Shown here: one piece after another, positions 36,751 to 45,264 of the stretch | How positions within the stretch are numbered: position 1 is the first letter of the stretch | Layout of the letters: each line of letters opens with the position of its first letter | Assembly: GCF_011326755.1 (NCBI RefSeq) | Contig: NZ_JAAOIE010000004.1 | Coordinates: 124,001 to 188,000, forward strand | DNA from: Cochlodiniinecator piscidefendens | GTDB taxonomy: Bacteria > Pseudomonadota > Alphaproteobacteria > Rhodobacterales > Rhodobacteraceae | Direction of reading: 5' to 3' | Length of the DNA: 64,000 bases | Notes under the pieces: generated by a model | What the model was told of the DNA's origin: nothing | Seen by the model: the letters and a program-made list of their open reading frames with translations, nothing else | Databases searched by the model: none | Position numbers and translations under genes: made by a program

Positions 36751-36848
36751 GTGGCATTTAATGTCTGAGAAAGCCGAAGTTAGGCGTATTTCTTGCGTGG
36801 GCAACCGAGCCCATTTCGAGTTCATGAGAAGCTTTGATTTGGGTGCGG

Positions 36849-38708
36849 TCAGCTCAGGTGTTTTGCAAGAGCTTTGGAGAGCTCCACCTTCGAAACGGGT
36901 TTGGCTAAAAAGCCATCCATACCTGCGTTTAGGCAACTTTCAATATCTTCTTTGAATGCGCTGGCGCTAAGACCCAAGATAGGCGTGTTAGCAGTCGATT
37001 CTGGACCACTTCGGATGCGCCTGGTCGTTTCGAGCCCGTCGATTCCTGGCATGTTCACATCCATGAGAATGAGGTCAAATTGCTGGTCCTGAAGTGTTGT
37101 CAGCGCATCGGTTCCGCTTTCGACTGCAGTGGCTTTGTGTTTCATCGATGATAGAATAACCTGTGCAATTTTAAGGTTAGTTTTGCTGTCATCTACGACG
37201 AGTATACTTGCAGATTTAGTGTCTTGAGGCTGTTTGCGGCGATCCTCTCCGGCTGCAATCGGTTGAGTATTCTTTCTTCTTTCAGGTGCTTTGAACGTGA
37301 GCGAAAAGTAAAATTTGCTGCCTTTCCCTTCTTGGCTTTCAATTTGCAGAGTACCGCCCATTGCGCCAACCAAGAGGTTGCAAATTGAGAGGCCAAGCCC
37401 ACTCCCTTGATATTTTCGATTGCTTCTATTGTCGACTTGCGTAAAGCGGTCAAATACTTGGCTTTGATCCTGTTCAGCAATGCCAATGCCGGTATCGGTA
37501 ACCTCAAAAAGCAAAGTTTGCTTATCTGTGTCAGTGTTTCGGCACGATACGTTTATTGTTATCCCACCGGTTTCGGTGAATTTAATTGCATTGCCGACGA
37601 GGTTGATCAAGACCTGACGGAGTCGGTCACTATCCCCAATTAAATAATCCCGACAGTCGGTTGATACATTCGCGTTGAGAAATAGATCGGCATTTTGCGC
37701 GGAAATCTGGAACATATTCGCTACGTTGTTAACCAAGCTCGCTACAGAAAATTCTTCGCTTCTGATTACAAACTTTCCCTCGTCCAATTTGGTGATATCG
37801 AGAATATCATCGATGATGGATTTCAGCGCCTTGCCGGATTCTCTGATTGTACCAGCCAAATCGGCTTGCTCAGCGGTGAGATCATCCTCAAGCAATAGTT
37901 CGGCGATGGGGATAACCCCATTGAGAGGCGTTCTTATCTCATGACTCATAGTGGCCAAGAACCGTGATTTGGCTTCCGCAGCTCGATGTGCCTCGTCTCG
38001 GGAAACGATCAGGGCCTGTTCGTTTTCTTTGATCGTCGACCGCATGGTACTAAAGCTATTGGTTAAAATGCCAATTTCATCCCGGCCACCTGAAGGAAGA
38101 AGGCCCTGATAGTTACCTTGAGCCATTTGTTCTGCGGCGGTTGCCAGCAGGGCTACCTTTCTGACGACCCACCGTTCTAGCGCTAAGCCCATAACCACCA
38201 AAGCACCAAGGAAAAAGATCGCGATCAAGAATGTCAGATCACGAACTTGACGTCGAATCTGATCGAGGTCACTGGAAATATCAACGCTTGCTGACAATAC
38301 TGCCAACTCGGTCCCATCAAACATGATTGCTTTTTGGGCACTAATTGTATCGGGGCCTTCCGCAACCTGGGGGGCGGACAAGGGATACAGTTGCCGACCG
38401 TCAACATCTGTTAATGTCAAAACGACCCAGGTTTCATGCTCTTGCTGCATACTGCCAAGGGTTTCGAATATGGCTCCAAACTGATTTTGAAGTAAAAACG
38501 GCACCAGTGCATCAGACAGAATGCTGACTTCGGTTTCTAGGCTCCGGATTTGGGCGTCCGACATTACATCTGTAACGCGCGGTTCCCAAATTAAAGATAG
38601 CCCCAGAACGCATATGACCATCATGCTGGCCATCAATGAGATAAAGCGCGTGCGTATTTTCAAGTGATGTCCAGTCGCGTATAATGGCGCTGTTTTTGCG
38701 TTCTGCAA
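36849..38708 (-). CDS. Hybrid sensor histidine kinase/response regulator
   Basis: 619 residues. Two membrane helices (about 22-42 and 157-176) flank a periplasmic sensor domain. Then come a HAMP domain, an H-box with phospho-acceptor H256 (MSHEIRTPLNG), and an ATPase domain (NLVGNAIKF, DTGIGI, GSGLGLSI). A C-terminal receiver has LVVDDSKTN, an Asp in LMDVNMPG and KP in FLAKPVS. No cognate DNA-binding regulator is adjacent. The gene for a PhnD-like periplasmic binding protein lies just upstream (14-base gap), which suggests the pair senses an extracellular ligand. Confidence 0.93.
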   Translation of the reverse strand: MQNAKTAPLYATGHHLKIRTRFISLMASMMVICVLGLSLIWEPRVTDVMSDAQIRSLETEVSILSDALVPFLLQNQFGAIFETLGSMQQEHETWVVLTLTDVDGRQLYPLSAPQVAEGPDTISAQKAIMFDGTELAVLSASVDISSDLDQIRRQVRDLTFLIAIFFLGALVVMGLALERWVVRKVALLATAAEQMAQGNYQGLLPSGGRDEIGILTNSFSTMRSTIKENEQALIVSRDEAHRAAEAKSRFLATMSHEIRTPLNGVIPIAELLLEDDLTAEQADLAGTIRESGKALKSIIDDILDITKLDEGKFVIRSEEFSVASLVNNVANMFQISAQNADLFLNANVSTDCRDYLIGDSDRLRQVLINLVGNAIKFTETGGITINVSCRNTDTDKQTLLFEVTDTGIGIAEQDQSQVFDRFTQVDNRSNRKYQGSGLGLSICNLLVGAMGGTLQIESQEGKGSKFYFSLTFKAPERRKNTQPIAAGEDRRKQPQDTKSASILVVDDSKTNLKIAQVILSSMKHKATAVESGTDALTTLQDQQFDLILMDVNMPGIDGLETTRRIRSGPESTANTPILGLSASAFKEDIESCLNAGMDGFLAKPVSKVELSKALAKHLS

Positions 38709-38722
38709 AATACTATTCCCTG

Positions 38723-39562
38723 TTATTCGACGGAGAATTCATCAAGGGACATATTTCTAAGAACGTCGTAGTCCGCAAGCGTTGCTGTTGTTGCTTCACG
38801 AATAGGAATCTGTTCCAGCATCTCACGCCCGTAACCTGTTCTCCACAAATCTAGAAAGGCTTGTGCTACCTTTTCGCGTGCTTCGTCTGAGACACGAGGA
38901 TGTGCGGTAACTGGATGTGGGGGAACGCGTGAAGTTTCATACAGCACCCGAAGTTGCTCAGAAATATCAATAGGTTGCGATCTGAATGTTCCCATGACGC
39001 CGCCAGCTGCGGCCGCTTGCCCAAGAATAACATTTAGATAGGCCGACCCATGTGTTGACACGTAAATGGGATCAAATTCTACACCATGCTGGTTTGTGAG
39101 ATCCGCGCGGATCATCAAAGACGCACCGAGGGCATTCGGAGCAGGAAACGCGATTGTTTGATCTTCTAGTTCCTCTACGGTTCTATATGGGCTGTCATCA
39201 CGGACCACGACGATACCGTACAACTGTCGCCCGCCGTCTCGTATGATAGGCTGGTATCCCTGCGCCTCAGCCGCGCGAATGGCATGATAAGGGTTCATGT
39301 AGGCAAAATCATATTCACCATCAAGGAACGCGGTTTCAAACTCAGGAATGCGTGGCGCGCCAACAATTTCGAAATCATACCCGGTTCGAGTTTCGATTTC
39401 TCGAATGATTGGTTCCCAAATACGCGCGAGTTTCCGCGCCTCAAACTGTGGGACAATACCGAAGGTATAGGTTTCGGCATGCGCAAATGTGGTGGCAAAC
39501 CCCAACGTGGCGGCCACAGCTAAAACTCGGCTGACAAAAAACTGGAGGCAACTCTTGATCAT
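38723..39562 (-). CDS. PhnD-like periplasmic binding protein, probably a sensor partner
   Basis: 279 residues from the ATG at 39562. An ATG five codons earlier overlaps the AGGGAAAG ribosome site of this one. The signal peptide ends near FATTFAHA. The fold is the phosphate/phosphonate binding type: YTFGIVPQFEARKLARIWEP, YDFAYMNPYHAI, FPAPNALGASLMIRA, and GGVMGTFRS. There is no permease or ATPase gene next to it; instead a hybrid histidine kinase follows. A role as ligand-sensing subunit is inferred from that. Confidence 0.85.
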   Translation of the reverse strand: MIKSCLQFFVSRVLAVAATLGFATTFAHAETYTFGIVPQFEARKLARIWEPIIREIETRTGYDFEIVGAPRIPEFETAFLDGEYDFAYMNPYHAIRAAEAQGYQPIIRDGGRQLYGIVVVRDDSPYRTVEELEDQTIAFPAPNALGASLMIRADLTNQHGVEFDPIYVSTHGSAYLNVILGQAAAAGGVMGTFRSQPIDISEQLRVLYETSRVPPHPVTAHPRVSDEAREKVAQAFLDLWRTGYGREMLEQIPIREATTATLADYDVLRNMSLDEFSVE

Positions 39563-39819
39563 TTGACTTTCCCTCATGGTTAAACGGGTGCGAATAGAAT
39601 CTTCCCCTTAACTTGGCGGCAAGCCGTTAATTTTTTGATAGCAGGAAAAGGTGAGAGGGTTTTCGTGACGTAAAGCTGAGCCAGAAAAAACAAATATTTA
39701 AGGCTTTTTTCACCATCGTTAACGAAGCGTAAATTTTTATGAAGTTGAGTTGGAGTTTCAACGCACAACCTTAAACCACATTTGCGGTAAGGTTAATTTT
39801 CTCAAAGGAAGCCCTGTTG

Positions 39820-40800
39820 ATGCCCTATTTTATGATCGGAACTCAGAGGTCTGGTTCGAATTTATTGCGGATCATGATCAATCAATCCCCTGAATTGGTT
39901 GCGCCGCATCCTCCCCATATTTTAGAAAGGTTAGGGCCACTTTTGCCCGAATATGGCAATTTGGAAAATCCGCATGCCTTTGCTCAATTGGTTGATGATG
40001 TTTGTACGCTTGTTGATACCAACCCAGTAAGTTGGCATCTGGGCACCATTGATCGGGAAAAACTGGCCGCAAAATGCTCAGAGAGATCGCTTGTAGCGAT
40101 TAACTTTGAAATCCATAATTTGCTTGCCGCGCAAAATGGCGCACGCAGCTGGGTCTGTAAATCACTGGCGAATGTGCATTACGCTGATGAAATTGACCGA
40201 TTTGGTGGAGAACAGGCAAAATTCATCCATTTGCATAGGGATGGACGCGATGTCGCGCTGTCTTTCCGCAAAGCGATTGTAGGTGAAAAAACGGCGTTCC
40301 ACATTGCAAAACAATGGAGAGATGAACAAGAAAAGGCGCTTGCCTTGGCGGCGAAACTGCCTGCAAACCGCGTTATTTCGGTGTCCTATTCTAACCTCGT
40401 CACCGACCCACGAAATGAATTAACAAAGCTTTGCGATTTCATGGATGTTCCGTTCCAAGAAGAAATGCTGGAATTCCAAAAATCGAGGGAAGCGACAGAT
40501 ACCTCCAAAGCTGGCAAGATGTGGTCAAATGTTCAAAAACCCATCATGTCTGAAAACGTCAAAAAGTTCATGGGAGAAATGAACCGCAAAGACATCGCGA
40601 TCTTCGAGGCAGTCGCCGGTGAAACATTGACCAAATTAGGTTATCCTTTGGTCAGCGGATTTGACGAAGAAAACGCACGTTTGAAAAAATATGCGCTTGA
40701 ACAGGCTGACCCCGCTGATCTGGAAAAACGTAAAGCTCAAGCTGGCGCGATGAATGAGATCAAAACTCGATTAATGAGCAGGCAAAGCAATGTCGCATGA
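39820..40800 (+). CDS. PAPS-dependent sulfotransferase family protein
   Basis: 326 residues from the ATG at 39820, with AAAGGAAG upstream. The 5'-phosphosulfate loop is IGTQRSGSNLLRIMI near the N-terminus and the 3'-phosphate motif is HLHRDGRDVALSF near residue 140. Such enzymes move sulfate from PAPS to sugars, lipids or small molecules. The acceptor is unknown. The last 11 bases overlap the chromate transporter gene. Confidence 0.9.
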   Translation: MPYFMIGTQRSGSNLLRIMINQSPELVAPHPPHILERLGPLLPEYGNLENPHAFAQLVDDVCTLVDTNPVSWHLGTIDREKLAAKCSERSLVAINFEIHNLLAAQNGARSWVCKSLANVHYADEIDRFGGEQAKFIHLHRDGRDVALSFRKAIVGEKTAFHIAKQWRDEQEKALALAAKLPANRVISVSYSNLVTDPRNELTKLCDFMDVPFQEEMLEFQKSREATDTSKAGKMWSNVQKPIMSENVKKFMGEMNRKDIAIFEAVAGETLTKLGYPLVSGFDEENARLKKYALEQADPADLEKRKAQAGAMNEIKTRLMSRQSNVA

Positions 40801-42022
40801 AGATACCCTAGCGCAGGCAGAAGGCCTGTCGCTCTGGCGATTGTTTCTGGTCTTTTTTAAGATCGGATGCATATCGTGGGGCGGGTATATGGCGTTAATT
40901 TCGGTTGTAAGATCGGAAATTGTCGACCGCCATAAGTTTCTAGACGACACCGAACTTATGGACGGTGTCGCGCTGGCGATGTTGTTGCCAGGCCCGGTTG
41001 CGGTGAATGTCGTGGCCTATGTGGGGAACAAAATGCGCGGTACCATTGGGGCCGCCATTTGCGCGTTTGCAGTTATTTTGCCCTCGTTTTTCTTTATGCT
41101 GGGGTTCGCCGTTCTTTATTTTACCTGGGGCGAATTGGTTATCGCGGACAAAGCGTTAGCCGGGGTTCTGCCAGCGGTAGCGGCGATTATTCTGAATGCA
41201 GCTTTGAAAATGCGTGGCAAGGCATTGCGCGGCCCACTGGATTGGGCTGTTGCTATTGCGGCGGCGACGTTGCTTTTGACAGTTGGTGGCATTTTGATGG
41301 TGGTTCTTATCATCGTTGGCGCGGCTACCATTGGAATGATGCGGGGATCACCTGAAGCTGAAGGCACTCAGTCGAATGAAAGTGTAAGTCACGCGACGCC
41401 GAAGTTTGGGACTGGAACTGCAATTTCGATTGCTTTTCTTGCGCTCTGTCTTGGGCTTTTCCTTGTGCTGCCGCAGTTAGATATCTCGTCGGTTCTGTTA
41501 CAATTGTTTTCAGTATTTTCTGGGATGAGCCTTCTGCTGTTTGGTGGCGGTTACATTTTCATTCCGATGATCCAAGAGGCGGTTGTTCATGCGCAGGCGT
41601 GGCTCACAACCGATGAATTTGCGGCGAGTATCGCATTGGGGCAGGTGACGCCGGGTCCTATCCTGATCAGTGCGACGTTTATCGGGTATAAGGTCGCAGG
41701 AATTGCTGGAGCGGTGCTGGCGACTGTTGCCATCTTTTTACCGCCTGCGGTGTTGATCATCGTGTTTTCCAACCAATTGGAACGCATTAGTCATATGGCA
41801 TATTTTAAGGCGGCCCAAGCGGGTATTCGTCCGGCGATATGTGGAATGATTGTTTCTGCTGCGGTTGGTCTGTTGTTGGCGATCAATTTTGGTGATGACA
41901 TGTGGCGTAACATGATCCCAGTCGCGATCTTCTTGGCGTCGCTGTTTACGCTTATTCAGCTTAAGAAGGACGAAGTTTGGGTCATTGTTGGCGCGGCGAT
42001 CTTGGGCATGTTGTTATTCTAG
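40790..42022 (+). CDS. chrA: Chromate transporter family protein
   Basis: 410 residues with two homologous halves, each of the CHR type. The first half starts LFLVFFKIGCISWGGYMAL and holds AMLLPGPVAVNVVAYVG; the second has FGGGYIFIPMIQEAVV and LGQVTPGPILISATFIGYKVAG. The two-half layout is the long form of ChrA, which exports chromate. Overlap with a sulfotransferase gene suggests that the native substrate here may relate to sulfate. A strong terminator follows. Confidence 0.92.
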   Translation: MSHEDTLAQAEGLSLWRLFLVFFKIGCISWGGYMALISVVRSEIVDRHKFLDDTELMDGVALAMLLPGPVAVNVVAYVGNKMRGTIGAAICAFAVILPSFFFMLGFAVLYFTWGELVIADKALAGVLPAVAAIILNAALKMRGKALRGPLDWAVAIAAATLLLTVGGILMVVLIIVGAATIGMMRGSPEAEGTQSNESVSHATPKFGTGTAISIAFLALCLGLFLVLPQLDISSVLLQLFSVFSGMSLLLFGGGYIFIPMIQEAVVHAQAWLTTDEFAASIALGQVTPGPILISATFIGYKVAGIAGAVLATVAIFLPPAVLIIVFSNQLERISHMAYFKAAQAGIRPAICGMIVSAAVGLLLAINFGDDMWRNMIPVAIFLASLFTLIQLKKDEVWVIVGAAILGMLLF

Positions 42023-42043
42023 GCCCGTGTCACAGAAATTAAA

Positions 42044-42086
42044 TTGCGGGGCGCTCTGAGGTTTCTGAGCGCCCCGCAATGTTTTT
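42044..42086 (+). terminator. Rho-independent terminator of the sulfotransferase-chrA operon
   Basis: Perfect 13-bp stem TTGCGGGGCGCTC / GAGCGCCCCGCAA with a 10-base loop, followed by TGTTTTT. It reaches the end of the convergent flotillin gene. Confidence 0.88.
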
Positions 42087-43770
42087 AGGCGTTGGTCTGT
42101 GCGTCGTCCGAATTACTTTTATCGTCGGTTGATGCCTGTTCGACAGCCGGGGTTGTCGGAACATCCAAAACATCATTCGCAACAGAGGCGACGCCGTTTT
42201 CAAGGCTTATACCGAGTTCTTTGCCGAGCGCCTGCATTGCGGGCATTTGCAGAGCCATGCCCAAGACGGAATCAAGCGCCTGATTAACCGGTGTGCCACC
42301 TGAAGTCCCAGCCGTACCCCCACCGTCGCGACCCATACCGGTAACTTGGTGGATCTTGATTGAGTCGATCTTCTCAGCGGGTTTAACCATTTCTGAGATG
42401 ATAGAAGGCATGGCTTCTAGGCTTGCCAAACGTATCTTCATCGCGATGATTTCTTCGCTCAGTTCGTTTTCTGAGTTGGCAATCGCAGTTTGGCCTTCGG
42501 CCGTCGCGAGCATGTCAGCCTTTTTCGCAGCGGCGCGCACAGTGATTGCATTTGCATCTGCTTGGGCTTCTTCCAGTTTTGCAGCTGCGCGGTCACTTGC
42601 GGCCTCTTTCTCGGCTGCAGCAGCGAGGCGAATGGCCGTCGCTTGGCGCTCCGCTTCTTTTTGAGCCTCAATAAGGGCAATCTGCTTTTGGCGTTCTGCT
42701 TCGGCCACGGCACGGGCTGTTTCAATAGCCTCTGAGGCCTTCTTCGCTTCGGCGCGGGCGTTATCCGCTGAAGCGCGCGCTTGGCTTTCTTCTTCGGATT
42801 TACGGGCCACGATGATTTGACGTTCTTGATCAGCCACTTCGAGTTCGCGTTCTTTGGCGATTTCGGCCTCGCGAATTGTGCGTTCGCGTTCAATTTCCGC
42901 TGCACGAACCGCCCGTTCGCGTTCAATGCGGGCCTGTTCTTTGGCCTGATCTGACGCCTCTTGATTGCGGGCAATCTCGGCCTCTTGGCTGGCTTGAAGT
43001 GTTTGAATTTCACGGATTTGTTCGATCGACGCTGCTTGTTTTTCGCGCTCGATCTGATACTTCAGCTTTTCAGCTTCCATTTCTGAACGGGCAACGGATA
43101 CATCAGCCTCGGCGGTGATTTCTGCACGTTCTTTACGTGATGTTGCGATAACAGCTGCCAATTTCTGCATACCCACCGCGTTAAAGGCGTTGTTTTCATC
43201 CAGAGTTTCAAAAGGCGTCTGATCAAGCGCGGTAAGCGATACGGCTTCGAGTTCTAGACCATTTTTCAATAGGTCTTCTGAAATGGCATTCTGGACCTCT
43301 TGGACAAAGCTTGCGCGGTTTTCATGCAATTCATCCATCGACATTTGTGCGGCAACCGCACGTAGGCCATCGACCAGCTTGCCCTCGATCATTTCGCGTA
43401 GTTGATCGACGTGGAAGGTCCGGTCACCCAGTGTTTGCGCAGCACGTGAAATGCCGTCATCGGTTGCATTCACGGAGACATAAAATTCAACGCCAACATC
43501 GACTCGCATCCGGTCTTTGGTGATCAACGACTGTTCGTTTACGCGGGCCACTTCCAACCGCAGGGTCTTCATGTTGACCATAGAAATTTCATGAAGGAAC
43601 GGGACAACAATTGTACCCCCATCCATGATGACTTTGCGGCCGCCAGAGCCGGTTTTAACGAGGCTGGTTTCACGGGTCGCGCGTTTGTAAAGGCGCGCCA
43701 TGATGAGGCTAATAAAAAGAAGCAGACCAACAATAATGAAGGCATAGACAATGATAGGTGTAATGATCAT
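42085..43770 (-). CDS. yqiK: Flotillin-like membrane protein (YqiK type)
   Basis: 561 residues. One N-terminal membrane helix (about 5-25) is followed by an SPFH/band 7 domain (about 45-210). A very long charged coiled coil (about 215-440) is rich in Glu, Arg and Ala, and a Gly-rich tail region (GMGRDGGGTAGTSGGT) precedes the C-terminus. Flotillins organise membrane microdomains. It is downstream of the YqiJ-type gene with a 51-base gap, the usual pair. Confidence 0.93.
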   Translation of the reverse strand: MIITPIIVYAFIIVGLLLFISLIMARLYKRATRETSLVKTGSGGRKVIMDGGTIVVPFLHEISMVNMKTLRLEVARVNEQSLITKDRMRVDVGVEFYVSVNATDDGISRAAQTLGDRTFHVDQLREMIEGKLVDGLRAVAAQMSMDELHENRASFVQEVQNAISEDLLKNGLELEAVSLTALDQTPFETLDENNAFNAVGMQKLAAVIATSRKERAEITAEADVSVARSEMEAEKLKYQIEREKQAASIEQIREIQTLQASQEAEIARNQEASDQAKEQARIERERAVRAAEIERERTIREAEIAKERELEVADQERQIIVARKSEEESQARASADNARAEAKKASEAIETARAVAEAERQKQIALIEAQKEAERQATAIRLAAAAEKEAASDRAAAKLEEAQADANAITVRAAAKKADMLATAEGQTAIANSENELSEEIIAMKIRLASLEAMPSIISEMVKPAEKIDSIKIHQVTGMGRDGGGTAGTSGGTPVNQALDSVLGMALQMPAMQALGKELGISLENGVASVANDVLDVPTTPAVEQASTDDKSNSDDAQTNA

Positions 43771-43821
43771 TTGATACTCCGATAATGTACTAATATTTTG
43801 AGGGATTGCGTCGCGCAGTGC

Positions 43822-44496
43822 CTAGATGACAAAGAACTTGTCGCCGCGTTTGCGGATAAGGGTGACATCGCTGCCTTGCGGGAAAACGCCATCGTCGTCC
43901 AATGGTTCAACCCGTAGGTAATGCATGTTTCCATGCCGATCTTTGATTTTCGCCTCAGCGGGTTTGCCGCGTGTGGCCGTGCCTTGGGTTATGATGCCGC
44001 GATGCCCGTTTAGAGAACGGGTGCGCATCGCACTGGTTTCGGTTTTAGGCATGATGAGTCCGACCCAATTAGCAATAACGCGTGTTACGCCTAGGGCGGG
44101 TATCATCGCCAGAACAACCGCGATTGACGTGTATAGAGGTGCCCCTATGAGGCCCGTCGCGACAGATTGAATGGTGAGCCCAAACAGCCCAAACATCGTG
44201 AGAAATAAGACCATCCAAATGAGGAAAGGAACGTCTTGTATGCCCAACCATCCCAATAATCCTGATGGACCACTGGGGATTTCCATGGTTTCGGCGGAAA
44301 CGTCAGGTGCATCAATATCGATGCCCGCGGATAGATCAAAATCCGTATCTATGTCGATATCTGGCCCTTCGCCGCCCAACCCTAGAATCGTCGCGCCAAG
44401 CAATGAGCTTAAGATTTCAAGAATGAAAAGACCCGCTGTTACAGCAAGTGCGATAGAGAATGGCAGGGACTCTGGGGCAGTAAATGTTTCTAACAT
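43822..44496 (-). CDS. yqiJ: YqiJ-like membrane protein with OB/NfeD-like domain
   Basis: 224 residues. Three membrane segments are visible (about 15-38, 90-112 and 118-140). An acidic loop lies between the first two (GEGPDIDIDTDFDLSAGIDID). The C-terminal domain has the OB-fold pattern GIITQGTATRGKPAEAKIKDRHGN. Proteins of this type partner with flotillins. It is co-directional and upstream of the flotillin gene. Confidence 0.88.
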   Translation of the reverse strand: MLETFTAPESLPFSIALAVTAGLFILEILSSLLGATILGLGGEGPDIDIDTDFDLSAGIDIDAPDVSAETMEIPSGPSGLLGWLGIQDVPFLIWMVLFLTMFGLFGLTIQSVATGLIGAPLYTSIAVVLAMIPALGVTRVIANWVGLIMPKTETSAMRTRSLNGHRGIITQGTATRGKPAEAKIKDRHGNMHYLRVEPLDDDGVFPQGSDVTLIRKRGDKFFVI

Positions 44497-44648
44497 AGAT
44501 TCCCTTTCAATTATTACATAGGGATTACTTTTAATAATGTTAGGTATATATATGCAAAAAAATAAAAAAACGTAGTGTAATATTGAAAAATATATATGTT
44601 TCGGCTATTTTGTTACATAGATTTCGCAACGAATGCGAAAGGAGAGCC

Positions 44649-45095
44649 ATGCCAGACTTTATGCAGCGTAGACGTTGGGCGCGGATGCTAGACCGCAACG
44701 CAGAGCGCCTGTCAGGGGTAGACGTCCCTGAAAAGGGCTGGATCGCAACCATGAGGTTGGCCTTAGGCATGTCTGCCGAACAGGTCGCTTTACGCAAAGG
44801 GGTGAGCCGCAATGCGGTGTATCAGGCTGAACGCAGCGAAAAAGAAGGTGCGGTTTCATTAAAGCAGATGGAAAACCTAGCTGCCGCAATGGGGGGGACA
44901 TTTGTTTATGCTATCATCCCAAACGATCAAATTGAGCAACTTAAATTTCGCCAAGCGATGCGCAAAGCGCATTACCTTTCCAGAGAAGAGCCTGATTTCG
45001 GAAGCTGGTCAAAAGATGAGCAGAGCGATTGGATAGACGACACCGCCGCTGAGCTACTGCACAAGTTGCCAAGCGATTTTTGGGATGATTGTTAA
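44649..45095 (+). CDS. Mobile mystery protein A (HTH), orphan
   Basis: 148 residues from the ATG at 44649, with a GGAGAG ribosome site. The family pattern is clear: a basic helical start, GWIATMRLALGMSAEQVALRKGVSRNAVYQAE as a helix-turn-helix (about residues 30-62), and GAVSLKQMENLAAAMGG.FVYA. In most genomes it is encoded beside 'mobile mystery protein B', a Fic-domain protein. No Fic gene is present here; the next gene is an unrelated monooxygenase. The C-terminal extension after residue 110 is acidic and includes DWIDDTAAELL. Confidence 0.82.
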   Translation: MPDFMQRRRWARMLDRNAERLSGVDVPEKGWIATMRLALGMSAEQVALRKGVSRNAVYQAERSEKEGAVSLKQMENLAAAMGGTFVYAIIPNDQIEQLKFRQAMRKAHYLSREEPDFGSWSKDEQSDWIDDTAAELLHKLPSDFWDDC

Positions 45096-45264
45096 ACTTT
45101 ACAGTATCTTATGGAGTGTGATTTTTAGTCAATTGTTTGATTAGACTATTCCGAAGCCACAATAAGCGAGAGCTTTCTTTCTCTTTCCTATCAGATAACA
45201 GACCTTAGCCCTTGAATGAACGCCACGCGTGTTGGCGGCATTGTCAAATTTCAAAGAGGCGAAA

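Noticed and set aside
39601-39630. TTAAC...GTTAA dyad upstream of the PhnD-like gene as a CtrA site
   Set aside because: Spacing does not match TTAA-N7-TTAA; no further support.
42459-43013. Long Lys/Arg-rich leftward frame inside the flotillin gene
   Set aside because: It is an off-frame reading of the repetitive coiled-coil region; composition is an artefact and it has no domain.
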